Counted from the stretch's first letter, positions 25,453-34,245 are shown. The stretch: 64,000 nt of DNA from Tessaracoccus sp. MC1865 (GCF_017815535.1 NZ_CP072596.1:2511614-2575613), one strand, 5' to 3'. Notes: generated by a model not told the origin, from the letters alone. Program-made: numbers and translations.

Positions 25453-26273
25453 CCACCCGGACGCTCGTGATGAGGCTGGCGCAGGTGCAGGCAAGCCTGC
25501 TGCGCCAGCAGGAAGCCAACGCCACCGCCCCGAAGGCGGACTTCGACGCCGTGCGCGACGCCACCTGGGGGCTGCAACGCTCGGCTCAACGGGTGCTGGA
25601 CGCGGATCTGAGGCAGAGCCGCGAGGCCGTCGCGGAGATCGCCCGTCAGCACCCTGAGATGCAGACGATCATCGGCTACCTCGTGGCAGACGGCGAACGA
25701 GCCGCCAGGGCGGATCTCGAGGAGGCGGTGGGCGAGCTGCGCAGCGCAGTGAACAGCCGGCTGAACCCCCATTCCCCCGTCCCCACCCGGCTGGAGACGC
25801 AGCAGGGTGAGGTGCTGGCGCAGGCGGACCACCTCGACGGGGCCCTCCGCACCGCCCGGGAGCTGCAGGATTGCGGCACCTGGCAGGGCGAGGCCGCCCA
25901 GGCGTACCGCACGTCGGCGGACACGCAGACAGGCGCGCTGCAGGAGTACGCGGCGGTCACACGCGCGTCGGCGGAGTACCTCGGGCAGGCCGCGCTCCTG
26001 CACCGCGCCACCTTCTTCCTCTGCGCGGAGTCCCTGAAGGCCGCCGCCGCCCAGGTCGACGTGCTGGTCGCCGGGGATGCGGGGCACCTGTTCGCCCGCA
26101 CGCGCCGGGCCATCGCGCAGGTGCACCGGGCCACCTCCCAACTGGGCCGCGACCTCGACGGGGCCCTGCAGGGCACCCCGGCCCTGGATCTCGCCAGGGG
26201 CCTAGAGGACCTGGTGCAGGGCGCCGAGATCCTCAAGGGCAACTGGCCGCAGGGCGGCGAACCGCCGAAGTGA
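25449..26273 (+). CDS. WXG100-like helical protein
   Basis: 274 residues, almost entirely helical and without a signal peptide. Around residues 140-160 the sequence CGTWQGEAAQAYRTSADTQ contains a W-x-G turn between two predicted helices, the hallmark of WXG100/ESAT-6-superfamily proteins. It is longer than classic WXG100 proteins, with an extra N-terminal helical region (about 1-95). The start ATG at 25449 overlaps the upstream stop. It probably pairs with the product of the preceding gene; possible export by a type VII system is inference. Confidence 0.6.
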   Translation: MTTRTLVMRLAQVQASLLRQQEANATAPKADFDAVRDATWGLQRSAQRVLDADLRQSREAVAEIARQHPEMQTIIGYLVADGERAARADLEEAVGELRSAVNSRLNPHSPVPTRLETQQGEVLAQADHLDGALRTARELQDCGTWQGEAAQAYRTSADTQTGALQEYAAVTRASAEYLGQAALLHRATFFLCAESLKAAAAQVDVLVAGDAGHLFARTRRAIAQVHRATSQLGRDLDGALQGTPALDLARGLEDLVQGAEILKGNWPQGGEPPK

Positions 26274-26902
26274 CCCTGCATTCCATCGCGTGCCACGACC
26301 GCGACTTCACCCAGTGGCGCGGCGGCGCGGACCACGCCCTGATCTGGGCCGTGCTGGCCGATGTCGACGACGTGCGCGCCGCCGTCGACTCCGCCCGCGC
26401 CCACTGGGCCGATGTGCTGCTGCCGCGCTATGACCGCCAGCCGCACATCACCGTCGGCTACGGCGGGCCGGTCCCGAAACCGGGCGCCACCCCGGAGGAT
26501 GAGCCGTACACGCCCGAGCGGATCGCCGCGGACCGGGCCGCCGTCGAGGCGTTGGGCCTGTCGCCGTTCGACGTGCGGATCGGCGGCTGGGACACGTTTC
26601 AGATGGTGCCGTACCTGCGTGCGGAGGCCCCCGAGTTGCAGGCCGTGGCCCGGGCGCTCCGGGAAGACCGGCGGCGGCCGTACGTGCCGCACGTGACCAT
26701 CGGGATGTACGCGGTGTCTGCGCCGCTGAGCGGGTTGGCGGGGCGGGCCGCCGGGTGGGAGTCGCCGTCGATCACGCTGCCCGTGACCAGGCTCAGCCTG
26801 CTGCGCTACGACGCGGCGGACGTGGCCGGACCGCTGACGGAGGTGGACGCGATCGACCTCACGCGGCCAGTGCGAACGCCACGAGGAACACCGTCTGGAT
26901 GA
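26270..26902 (+). CDS. 2H phosphoesterase (2'-5' RNA ligase-like)
   Basis: 210 residues from a GTG overlapping the previous stop (GTGA). The two signature tetrapeptides are PHITVGYGG (about residue 60) and PHVTIGMY (about residue 142), i.e. two HxT motifs in the spacing of the 2H superfamily, which hydrolyses or ligates 2'-5' or cyclic phosphodiesters. No cargo domain is fused. Co-translation with the WXG-like gene is notable, but may be only operon neighbourhood. Its 3' end overlaps convergent cobS by 44 bases. Confidence 0.7.
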   Translation: MTLHSIACHDRDFTQWRGGADHALIWAVLADVDDVRAAVDSARAHWADVLLPRYDRQPHITVGYGGPVPKPGATPEDEPYTPERIAADRAAVEALGLSPFDVRIGGWDTFQMVPYLRAEAPELQAVARALREDRRRPYVPHVTIGMYAVSAPLSGLAGRAAGWESPSITLPVTRLSLLRYDAADVAGPLTEVDAIDLTRPVRTPRGTPSG

Positions 26903-27617
26903 CCTCGATCAGCGAGCCGAAGGTGTCGCCGGTCCAGCCCCCGAGCCGGGTCAGGAGGTGCCGGCTCCACAGCGCCCCGACGAGCGCGGCGGCCGTCAGG
27001 CCAATGGCTGCGGCGAGCAGCGTCTGGTAGCCGCCGGCCCACCAGGCGCCACCGAGGACGACGCCGGCGACGCCGACCAGGGTGATCGCCGCGGTGCTGA
27101 ACCGGGTGACACCGACGAAGAGCGCCCCGAAACCCTGCTGCCGGGCCGTGAGTTTCGAGACGCTCGCCACGGTGATGCCCAGCCGACCCGAGGCGGCCGC
27201 GGCCGCCAGCGCGACCCCGCCCAACAAGGGGGTGGGCATGGAGGCGAGGGCGGCGGCGTCGATGAGCAGCACGAGGACGAGGGTGGCCACCCCCATGGGG
27301 CCGATGTCGGAGCGGCGCATGATCACCAGCGCCTCCGCCGGTGGGCGGCGGGAGCCGAGGCCGTCGGCGGTGTCAGCCACCCCGTCGAGGTGCATCGCGC
27401 CGGTGACCCCGGCGAGGAGCGCAAGGCCGAGCATGGCCCCCAGGAACGGGCCGGCGAGGTGCCAGGCGCCGAACACGACCGCTCCCCCGGCGGCGCCGAT
27501 CAGCAGCCCCAGCCAGGGGAAGGCGGCCATGGCGCGGGCAGCGAGCCTGCGGTCCACCTCGAACGCGCGCACGGGGATGATGGTGAACAGCCCGGTGGCC
27601 GCGCCGAGCGGATTCAT
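26859..27617 (-). CDS. cobS: Adenosylcobinamide-GDP ribazoletransferase
   Basis: 252 residues, polytopic membrane protein. The N-terminus (GLFTIIPVRAFEVDRR) and the motif GAMHLDGVADTADGLGSRR with acidic catalytic/Mg2+ residues are diagnostic of CobS, which joins adenosylcobinamide-GDP to alpha-ribazole (phosphate) in the last steps of cobalamin synthesis. The ATG at 27617 overlaps the cobU stop (ATGA), so it is the last gene of the cobT-cobU-cobS operon. Confidence 0.95.
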   Translation of the reverse strand: MNPLGAATGLFTIIPVRAFEVDRRLAARAMAAFPWLGLLIGAAGGAVVFGAWHLAGPFLGAMLGLALLAGVTGAMHLDGVADTADGLGSRRPPAEALVIMRRSDIGPMGVATLVLVLLIDAAALASMPTPLLGGVALAAAAASGRLGITVASVSKLTARQQGFGALFVGVTRFSTAAITLVGVAGVVLGGAWWAGGYQTLLAAAIGLTAAALVGALWSRHLLTRLGGWTGDTFGSLIEVIQTVFLVAFALAA

Positions 27618-28159
27618 GCCCACCGCTTCGCGATGCCGGCCACGCAGAACCAGACCTCGTCAACGGCTGCGGCGAGGCTGGCGTTCAGGCGGCCCAGCTC
27701 GTCGCGGTAGAGGCGCCCGGAGGCGGTTGCGGGCACCACTCCCAGGCCCACCTCGTTGCTGACGAGGATCACGGTGCGGCGGGTGGCGCGCACCGCCTCG
27801 ACCAGCGACAGCGTCCGGGCCGCGACGGCGTCGCGCCAGCCGGGCGCGTCGTCCCAGGCTCCGGCCTCGAAGAGGACGCGGTCGAACCAGACGGCGACGC
27901 AGTCCACCAGGACCGGCGCGTCGTCGTCGGCCCCGAGGACCGAGGGGATGTCGAGCGTCTCCGTGGTGCGCCAGGTACCGGGCCTCCGCTCACGGTGGAG
28001 GGTCACGCGGTGCGCCCACTCGGTGTCGCCGTCGCGCAGTTCGGAGGTGGCCACGTACTCCACGTCGGCGACTCCCGCGAACTGGGCCTCGGCCCACGTC
28101 GACTTGCCCGACCGGGCCCCACCCAGCACCAACGCGGTGCCACCACCTGTGAACTGCAT
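27614..28159 (-). CDS. cobU: Adenosylcobinamide kinase / guanylyltransferase
   Basis: 181 residues. P-loop GGARSGKST near residue 14, the YVATSE motif, HRERRP and the ILVSNEVGLGVVP block define CobU, which phosphorylates adenosylcobinamide and activates it with GTP. It starts at an ATG sharing TGATG with the cobT stop and ends in an ATGA overlap with cobS. Confidence 0.95.
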   Translation of the reverse strand: MQFTGGGTALVLGGARSGKSTWAEAQFAGVADVEYVATSELRDGDTEWAHRVTLHRERRPGTWRTTETLDIPSVLGADDDAPVLVDCVAVWFDRVLFEAGAWDDAPGWRDAVAARTLSLVEAVRATRRTVILVSNEVGLGVVPATASGRLYRDELGRLNASLAAAVDEVWFCVAGIAKRWA

Positions 28160-29214
28160 CAGCCCTCCGAGACGCCTGCGCTGGCGAAGGTCGCCATCTC
28201 GCTCAGGATACGGGCGGCCGCCTGGACCATGGGCAGGGCGACGGCTGCGCCGGAGCCTTCGCCGAGGCGGAGGCCTAGGTCGACGAGCGGGCGCAGGCCG
28301 AGGTGCGTGACGGCGGCCTGGATGCCCGGCTCGGCACCGGCGTGGCCGGAGACGAGGTAGCCGCGCACGTCGTCGTTGAAGGCGACCGCGACGCACGCCG
28401 CGGAGCACGCGATGACGCCGTCGAGGATGACCGGCACCCGGCGCGAGGCGGCGCCCAGGATGAACCCTGCGATGGCGGCCTGCTCGAGCCCGCCGATGGC
28501 GGCGACGGTGCCCAGCGCGTCTGTGGAGTCGGGCCGGTGGAGCGCGATGCCGCGCTCGATGACGTCCACCTTGCGGTTCAGCATCTCGTCGTCGGCGCCT
28601 GCACCGCGGCCGGTGACAGTGGCGGCGCCGGTGCCGGTGAACACGGAGATCAGGGCGCTCGAGGGCGTGGTGTTGCCGATGCCCATCTCGCCGGTGAGCA
28701 GGCACTTCGCCCCGCCGTCGATGGCCTCGAGGGCTGTCTCGATGCCCACCTCGACGGCGGCGCGGGCCTCGTCGAGCGTCATGGCGGGCCCCTCCGTGAA
28801 GTCGGCGGTGCCGGAGCGCACGCGGCGGTTCCGGATGGCGGGGTGCTCGGGCGCGTCGTTGGCGACGCCGACGTTGGTGACCCAGACGGTGGCCCCGGCC
28901 TGGCGGGCGAGGGCGTTGATGGCCGCGCCGCCGGCTCCTATGTTGAGCATCATCTGCACCGTGACCTCCTGCGGCCAGGGGCTGACACCCTGCGCGCAGA
29001 CACCGTGGTCGCCGGCGAAGAGGCCGATCACGGCGGGCTCCGGGATGGGGGGCGGGCAGACACCGGCGATGGCCGCCAGCCGGTTGCCCACCGTCTCCAG
29101 GTGGCCGAGGCTGCCGGGCGGCTTGGTCAGCTGGTTCTGGCGTTCCTCAGCGGCGGCCAACGCCTCCGCGGAGACGGGCTGGATGGCGGCGAGCGTGGTG
29201 TCGAGCAGCGACAT
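28159..29214 (-). CDS. cobT: Nicotinate-nucleotide:dimethylbenzimidazole phosphoribosyltransferase
   Basis: 351 residues, standard length. KPPGSLGHLETVGNRLA near residue 31, GLFAGDHGVCAQGVSPWP, GEMGIGNTTPSSAL and GHAGAEPG are the conserved CobT blocks; the catalytic glutamate lies in the C-terminal RLGEGSGA stretch. It makes alpha-ribazole phosphate for the lower ligand. First gene of the cobTUS operon; only 26 bases separate it from divergent cobK, so their promoters must overlap or lie within the opposite gene. Confidence 0.95.
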   Translation of the reverse strand: MSLLDTTLAAIQPVSAEALAAAEERQNQLTKPPGSLGHLETVGNRLAAIAGVCPPPIPEPAVIGLFAGDHGVCAQGVSPWPQEVTVQMMLNIGAGGAAINALARQAGATVWVTNVGVANDAPEHPAIRNRRVRSGTADFTEGPAMTLDEARAAVEVGIETALEAIDGGAKCLLTGEMGIGNTTPSSALISVFTGTGAATVTGRGAGADDEMLNRKVDVIERGIALHRPDSTDALGTVAAIGGLEQAAIAGFILGAASRRVPVILDGVIACSAACVAVAFNDDVRGYLVSGHAGAEPGIQAAVTHLGLRPLVDLGLRLGEGSGAAVALPMVQAAARILSEMATFASAGVSEG

Positions 29215-29240
29215 GGGTTTCCTTCGGGTTGGATGGTGGG

Positions 29241-29972
29241 GTGATCTTGATTCTGGGCGGCACCGCGGAGGGGCGCCGGTTGGCGGCCGCGCTAGGGAGC
29301 GGGGCCGTGCTCTCCCTGGCCGGGCGGACGGAGGACCCCTTGACAGTGGGCGACACCCGGCGCGGCGGCTTCGGCGGCGCCGAGGGCTTGGTGTCGTACC
29401 TGCGGGAGCACCGCGTCGAGGCGGTGCTGGATGCGACGCATCCGTTCGCCGCCACCATGTCGGCCAACGCCGTGGCCGCCTGCGCCCGGGCAGGGGTGCC
29501 GCTGCTGCGCGTGGTGCGGCCCGGCTGGGGCGGGCACCCCCTCGCAGCGACGTGGCGCTGGGTGGATTCGCACCCCGAGGCCGCGGCTGCGGCTGCCGAG
29601 GGCGAGCGGACGGTGCTGCTCACCGTGGGGCGGCAGCACACCGTCGACTATGTGCCGGCGCTGGCGGGGCATCGCGTGGTCGCGCGGGTGGCGGAGGCTC
29701 CCTCCCAGATCCTTCCTGCGGGCTGGGAGGTGCTGACTGTCCGCGGGCCGCTCACGGTCGACGGCGAGCGGGAGTTGTTCCGCCGGTACGGGGTCGGTGT
29801 GGTGGTGACCAAGGACTCGGGAGGCGCGGCCACTGAGGCCAAGCTGACCGTCGCCGAGGAGTACGGGGCCGAGGTGATCATGCTGCGGCGCCCCGAGCTG
29901 CCGGCGGCCGACGAGGTGGCGAGCGTCGAGGACGCCCTGGCGTGGGTGAGTCACCGGCCCACCCCCAGCTGA
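29241..29972 (+). CDS. cobK: Precorrin-6A / cobalt-precorrin-6A reductase
   Basis: 243 residues from the GTG at 29241 (LILGGTAEGRRLAAAL directly follows); a TTG at 29229 is the alternative. The N-terminal nucleotide-binding loop, DATHPFAATMSANA, and VVTKDSGGAATEAKL are typical CobK/CbiJ blocks; it reduces the macrocycle with NADPH. It is the only plus-strand gene within 26.9-36 kb, divergent from cobT and overlapping the end of cobC by 22 bases. Confidence 0.93.
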   Translation: MILILGGTAEGRRLAAALGSGAVLSLAGRTEDPLTVGDTRRGGFGGAEGLVSYLREHRVEAVLDATHPFAATMSANAVAACARAGVPLLRVVRPGWGGHPLAATWRWVDSHPEAAAAAAEGERTVLLTVGRQHTVDYVPALAGHRVVARVAEAPSQILPAGWEVLTVRGPLTVDGERELFRRYGVGVVVTKDSGGAATEAKLTVAEEYGAEVIMLRRPELPAADEVASVEDALAWVSHRPTPS

Positions 29973-31027
29973 CGCAGCGCCTCGACCAGGTGTTCGTGGA
30001 CGTCCGGCGTGCGCACCGCGAGCCGCAGCCAGGTGGGGCCGAGCCCGGGGAAGGTCTCCCCGCGCCGCACGGCGAAGCCTCGCTGAGCCAGCGCTCGACG
30101 TGGTCCTTCCGTGAGCAATTGGGTGGGGTCGTCGGTGGTTTGGGGTGTTTTCCTCGGCGTGTCGCACCGTGACCCCATCCAATTGCTCACGGTGTCGACC
30201 AGCACGAACGGGGCGGCACCCGGGACTGTACGCAGGCCGAGGTCCGTGAGGCGCATGACGAGGTCGCGACGATGGGCAGCGGCGTCCCGCGCGAGCCCGG
30301 CCGCCTCCGCCCGGGCGCGCGCCGTCAGGCACGCGAGGGTGGCCCGGATGGCCGGGGTGGAGACGGACCACGGCGGCTGCTGGCGCTCGAGCGCCTCGAT
30401 GAGGGCGGGGTCTCCGACGACGTAGCCCGCGCGGAGACCGGCCAGCGCCCAGGTCTTGGTGAGCGACCGCAGCACCAGCCGCCCGGGCATGCTGGGCGCG
30501 ATGAGCGTCTCGGGTTCGCCGGGCACGGCGTCGAGGAAGGCCTCGTCCACCACCAGCACCCCGGCGCGCAGCGCGGCCAGGTCAGCCGCGGAGTGCAGCA
30601 CCGCCGTCGGGTTGGTGGGGTTGCCCACCACGATCAGGTCGGCCGGCGGCACGACGCCGGGGTCGAGTTGAAAGTCGCTCTCGGGGGTCAGTACGTGGCG
30701 CTGGGGTGTGCGGCCGGCGGCCAGCAGAGCGGCCTCGGGTTCGGTGAACTGCGGATGCACGATCAGGGACGAGCCGGTGACGGCGCGGGCGATGAGGGTG
30801 AAGGCCTCGGCGGAGCCTGCCGTCGGGAGCACCATCGCGGGGTCGACGCCGTGGTGCTCCGCGATGGCCAGCCTGGCGGGTTCCGGGTCCGGGTAGGCGG
30901 CCCAGTCGGCGTCGCGCATGATGGCCTCCACCAGCCACGCCGGGGTGCGGGGCTGACGGACGTTGACGGCGAAGTCGATGAGCCCCGGCGCGAGATCCTT
31001 GTCGCCGTGGTGCCACAGGTCCGTCAT
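29951..31027 (-). CDS. cobC: CobC, PLP-dependent threonine-phosphate decarboxylase-like enzyme
   Basis: 358 residues. The aminotransferase-fold core includes NVRQPRTPAWL, LPTAGSAEAFTLIARA, GNPTNPTAVL, VVDEAFLDAVPGE and the PLP lysine in LRSLTKTWALAGLRAGY, so the active site is intact. It belongs to the actinobacterial CobC group expected to supply aminopropanol (phosphate) for the nucleotide loop. Residues about 279-306 (VSNWMGS ... DPTQLLT) come from the in-frame palindromic element at 30109-30192, placed between a beta-strand ending FVLVDT and the helix GPRRALAQRGFAVRRG. The ATG at 31027 overlaps the cobB stop. Confidence 0.9.
   Translation of the reverse strand: MTDLWHHGDKDLAPGLIDFAVNVRQPRTPAWLVEAIMRDADWAAYPDPEPARLAIAEHHGVDPAMVLPTAGSAEAFTLIARAVTGSSLIVHPQFTEPEAALLAAGRTPQRHVLTPESDFQLDPGVVPPADLIVVGNPTNPTAVLHSAADLAALRAGVLVVDEAFLDAVPGEPETLIAPSMPGRLVLRSLTKTWALAGLRAGYVVGDPALIEALERQQPPWSVSTPAIRATLACLTARARAEAAGLARDAAAHRRDLVMRLTDLGLRTVPGAAPFVLVDTVSNWMGSRCDTPRKTPQTTDDPTQLLTEGPRRALAQRGFAVRRGETFPGLGPTWLRLAVRTPDVHEHLVEALRQLGVGR
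30109..30192 (-). repeat. 84-bp palindromic coding element, copy 2
   Basis: Same element as at 14695-14778, here read on the minus strand inside cobC. The 22-bp arms (30109-30130 and 30171-30192) are inverted repeats with one mismatch; the outer ends are CCGTGAGCAATTGG and CCAATTGCTCACGG. In the cobC frame it encodes VSNWMGS, a variable stretch and DPTQLLT, the same frame as in copy 1. The middle shares CGACACGCCG, GAAAAC and AAACCA with copy 1. No target duplication beyond the shared CC/GG ends can be defined. Confidence 0.85.
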
Positions 31028-32343
31028 GCGCCCACTGCCTCGGCGAAGCGGGCCGCGAGTTGCGGGTGGCCGGCCCAGTGGACGTGGAGGTAGGACGCGT
31101 GCAGCGTGGCGGTGGCAACGCCGTCGGGGTCCGGGAGCAGCCAGGCGGGGCCGGCGGCTGGACGGTTGAGGAGCCGCGTGCGGTGGAACTCGTGGCCGGT
31201 GATCTCCTCCCCCGGGCGGCCCAGCAGCGAGGCCCGCTCCGTGGTGGCGGTGCGGTACCCGAGGGTGAGCCGGGGCGCCATCGCGGCGTCGGCGCCGATC
31301 GCACCTGCCATGGGGACGCCGTCGAGGCTTCGGCAGAGGTACAGCAACCCGGCACATTCGGCGACCGTGGGGAGGCCTGAGCGGACGGAGTCGCGGATCT
31401 CCCCCATCAGGGTGGCATTGGCCGCCAACTCGGCGGCATACATCTCGGGAAAACCGCCGCCCAGCCAGAGCCCGCGGGTCCCTGCAGGGAGGGAGTCGTC
31501 GAGGAGGGGGTCGAACTCGACGACGCGGCAACCCGCGGCGGCGAGCAGCTCGTCGGTCTCGGGATAGCGGAAGGTGAAGGCCCGGCCCCCCGCCACGGCG
31601 ATGGTGGGCGTGCCCTCCACTACGCAGCCCGGATCCGGGCGCCACGGCACCACGCCCAGGGGTGCTGCGGTCCTGGCCACCGCCAGCACCGCGTCGAGGT
31701 CGACGTGCGCGGCCACGGCCTCGCCCATGGCGGCGATCTTCGCGTCGTCGCGCTCCGCCGCCGGCACCAGGCCGAGGTGCCGCGACGGCGCCTCGATCTC
31801 GAGGTTGCGCGGCAGCACGCCGAGCACCGGCAGGCCCACCTCCTCGACGGCGGCCCGGGCCTCCGTCGCGTGGCGGTCACTGCCCACCTGGTTGAGGATC
31901 ACCCCCGCCACGCGGATTGCGGGGTCGAAGCGCGCCATCCCCAACGCCACCGCGCCGACGGTGCGCGAGGTGTGCCGGGCGTCGACCACCAGCACGACGG
32001 GGGCGTCGAGCAGCCTCGCGACATGGGCCGTCGACCCCTCCCCCCTCGTGCCCAGGCGACCGTCGAAGAGGCCCATCACGCCCTCCACCACGGCGACATC
32101 GGCCCCCTCGGCCCCGTGCCTGAACAGCGGCGCGATCAACTCCTCGCCGCACAGCACCGGATCCAGGTTGCGCCCGGGCCGCCCGGTGGCGAGGCCATGG
32201 TAGCCGGGGTCGATGTAGTCCGGGCCCACCTTGAACGGCGACACCGTCAGCCCGCGCGCCCGGAGGGCCGCCATCAGGCCCGTCGCGACGGTGGTCTTCC
32301 CGCTGCCCGACGACGGTGCGGCCACCACGATCCGGCTCACCAT
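31024..32343 (-). CDS. cobB: Cobyrinate / hydrogenobyrinate a,c-diamide synthase
   Basis: 439 residues. P-loop APSSGSGKTT at the N-terminus, FKVGPDYIDPGYH, GVMGLFDG and a C-terminal class-I glutamine amidotransferase-like domain with the nucleophile in ECAGLLYL. CobB/CbiA amidates the a and c carboxylates using glutamine and ATP. The start ATG at 32343 overlaps the cobO stop region (ATGGTGA); a GTG at 32340 is an alternative. The stop forms an ATGA with cobC. Confidence 0.95.
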   Translation of the reverse strand: MVSRIVVAAPSSGSGKTTVATGLMAALRARGLTVSPFKVGPDYIDPGYHGLATGRPGRNLDPVLCGEELIAPLFRHGAEGADVAVVEGVMGLFDGRLGTRGEGSTAHVARLLDAPVVLVVDARHTSRTVGAVALGMARFDPAIRVAGVILNQVGSDRHATEARAAVEEVGLPVLGVLPRNLEIEAPSRHLGLVPAAERDDAKIAAMGEAVAAHVDLDAVLAVARTAAPLGVVPWRPDPGCVVEGTPTIAVAGGRAFTFRYPETDELLAAAGCRVVEFDPLLDDSLPAGTRGLWLGGGFPEMYAAELAANATLMGEIRDSVRSGLPTVAECAGLLYLCRSLDGVPMAGAIGADAAMAPRLTLGYRTATTERASLLGRPGEEITGHEFHRTRLLNRPAAGPAWLLPDPDGVATATLHASYLHVHWAGHPQLAARFAEAVGA

Positions 32344-32882
32344 TCGATGCCCGCCTGCCCGCGCTGGCCCTGCGTGAAGGGATGCTTCACGGGCACCATC
32401 TCGGTGACGAGATCCGCAGCCTCGATGAGCGGCTGTGGGCACCGTCGACCGGTGATGACCACGTGCTGCGTGCCTGGGCGCTCGTGGAGCACGGTGAGCA
32501 CCTCGTCGAGATCCACCCAGCCCCAGGCGATGGGGTAGGTGAACTCGTCCAGCAACCAGAAGCGGTGCCGCTCCTCGGCGAGGCCCTCGCGGATCCGTGC
32601 CCATCCTTCGCGCGCCCCGGTCTCCGGGTCAGAGGCGGTGTGGGCCCGCGACCAGCTCCAGCCGGTGCCCATCTTCTCCCATGTGACGTCGCCGGCCAGC
32701 GCCGCGAACGCCGCCTGCTCCCCGGTACGCCACTTGGCCGACTTCACGAACTGGTAGACGCCCACGCTCCAGCCCTGGGCCCAGGCGCGCAGTGCCATGC
32801 CGACGGCGGCGGTGGTCTTGCCCTTCCCGTCGCCCGTGTGGACGGCCAGGACGGGCCGGTTGCGCAGTTCCTTCGTGCTCAT
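32337..32882 (-). CDS. cobO: Cob(I)yrinic acid a,c-diamide adenosyltransferase (BtuR/CobO type)
   Basis: 181 residues. HTGDGKGKTTAAVGMALRA carries the inverted P-loop of the CobA/CobO family; FVKSAKWRTGE, LLDEFTYPI and VVITGRRCPQPLIEAADLVTEM complete the fold. It transfers the adenosyl group from ATP to Co(I) of the corrinoid. ATGA overlap with the cbiT stop upstream, and overlap with cobB downstream. Confidence 0.95.
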   Translation of the reverse strand: MSTKELRNRPVLAVHTGDGKGKTTAAVGMALRAWAQGWSVGVYQFVKSAKWRTGEQAAFAALAGDVTWEKMGTGWSWSRAHTASDPETGAREGWARIREGLAEERHRFWLLDEFTYPIAWGWVDLDEVLTVLHERPGTQHVVITGRRCPQPLIEAADLVTEMVPVKHPFTQGQRGQAGIEW

Positions 32883-33466
32883 CGCTGCAGCGCCCACGTC
32901 ACGACGGTGCGCGCCGGGGTCCAGCCCAGCAGGCGACCGATCGGCTCGGCGTGCTCGACGCCGACCCTCGCCAGCGCGCCACCCCACCGTCGATGGGCCG
33001 CGACACACACCTCTTCGGCCTCGACCGTCACGCCGTGCACGACGATCCGGCCGCCCTCCGGCAGCCGGCCGATGGCCAGCTCCACCAGGGCGGGTGTCGC
33101 GCCGCCGCCGATGAACACGGCGTCGGGGTCCGGCAGCTCGGCGAGCGCGTCCTCGACGGCGCCCCGGACCAGTGTGTAGCTTCCGGCCGGCGCCAACCGC
33201 CTGGCGTTGGCCTCCGCCCGGTCAGCCCGCTGATCGACCCGCTCCACACCGACGCAGCGACAACCTTCCGCCGCGCGGCACCACTCGATGCCCACCGAAC
33301 CAGCGCCGGCCCCCAGATCCCACAGCAACTCACCCGGCATCGGCCGCAGGTGCGCCAGGGCGCCTGCGCGCAGCGTCCGCTTCGTGATCAACCCATCGTG
33401 CTCGAAGACCTCCTCCGGCAGGCCGGGGGTGCGGCCGAGGACGGTGCAGTGCGGGTCGTTGATCAT
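32879..33466 (-). CDS. cbiT: (Cobalt-)precorrin-6B C15-methyltransferase, decarboxylating
   Basis: 195 residues, stand-alone Cbi[19 protein letters not shown] and the SAM-binding [16 protein letters not shown] are typical; [14 protein letters not shown] follows. It methylates C15 and decarboxylates the C12 acetate. Its usual partner CbiE is not fused to it (as in CobL) but is the first domain of the CbiEGH fusion 9 kb away. Start ATG 33466 in ATGA overlap with cbiO. Confidence 0.93.
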   Translation of the reverse strand: MINDPHCTVLGRTPGLPEEVFEHDGLITKRTLRAGALAHLRPMPGELLWDLGAGAGSVGIEWCRAAEGCRCVGVERVDQRADRAEANARRLAPAGSYTLVRGAVEDALAELPDPDAVFIGGGATPALVELAIGRLPEGGRIVVHGVTVEAEEVCVAAHRRWGGALARVGVEHAEPIGRLLGWTPARTVVTWALQR

Positions 33467-34245
33467 CGTGCCTCCAGCAGTGCGGTGACGTCGTCGAGGT
33501 GTCTCGGGGTGCCCGCCAACCCGAGGCGACCCGCGAGCTCGAGCGGCCACGGACGGTGGAGCCGGGCGGCGGTCAGCAGCGCCGCGTCGTTCAGCAGCGA
33601 CACCGGCCCCTGCCGCACGTTACCGTCCACCACCACGGCGACCTCGTCGGCCCAGGCCAGCGCGAACGCCACATGGTGCGTGGCCAGCAGGATCCCGGCG
33701 TCCAGGCCGTCCAGGGCGGCCAGCAGTTCGTGGACACCCTCGGGGTCGAGGCCCGCGGTGGGTTCGTCCAGCAACAGGTAGTCGGGACGCATCGCGACGG
33801 CGCCCGCGAGCGCCACCCGCTTCCGCTCGCCGTAGCTGAGGCGATGCGTCGGCCGCGCCGCGAGGTGCGCGATGCCCAGTTGCCGCAGCGTCTCGTCCAC
33901 CCGCACTGCGGCGTCGGTCTCGGACAGCCCCAGGTTCAGCGGCCCGAACGACACGTCCTGGCGCACGTCGGCGGAGAACAACTGGTCGTCGGGGTCCTGC
34001 AGCACGAGCTGCACGCGGCGACGGTGGGCGCGCAACCCGGCGCGCGACCGCTGCAGCTGCTGATCGTCGAGGAGCACCCTGCCGGAGCGCAGTTCCAGGG
34101 CCCCGGCCAACGCGTGCAAGAGCGTGGTCTTCCCGGACCCGTTGGCGCCGAGCAGCGCCACCTTCCCGCGCCCCACCTGGATGGACGCGCCGGACAGCAC
34201 GGGCCGGTCCGGGTAGGCGACCGTGATCTCCTCGGCAACCAGCAT
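33463..34245 (-). CDS. cbiO: Cobalt ECF transporter ATP-binding protein
   Basis: 260 residues: Walker [11 protein letters not shown]-loop [13 protein letters not shown], signature LSYGERKRV, Walker [14 protein letters not shown]-loop LATHHVAFA. With CbiM, CbiN and CbiQ from the same operon it forms the CbiMNQO energy-coupling-factor cobalt importer. Start ATG 34245 shares TGATG with the cbiQ stop. Confidence 0.95.
   Translation of the reverse strand: MLVAEEITVAYPDRPVLSGASIQVGRGKVALLGANGSGKTTLLHALAGALELRSGRVLLDDQQLQRSRAGLRAHRRRVQLVLQDPDDQLFSADVRQDVSFGPLNLGLSETDAAVRVDETLRQLGIAHLAARPTHRLSYGERKRVALAGAVAMRPDYLLLDEPTAGLDPEGVHELLAALDGLDAGILLATHHVAFALAWADEVAVVVDGNVRQGPVSLLNDAALLTAARLHRPWPLELAGRLGLAGTPRHLDDVTALLEAR

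Noticed and set aside
32879-33466. CobL (CbiE-CbiT fusion)
   Set aside because: At 195 residues the gene has only the CbiT methyltransferase domain; CbiE is the N-terminal domain of the fusion at 42517-45000.
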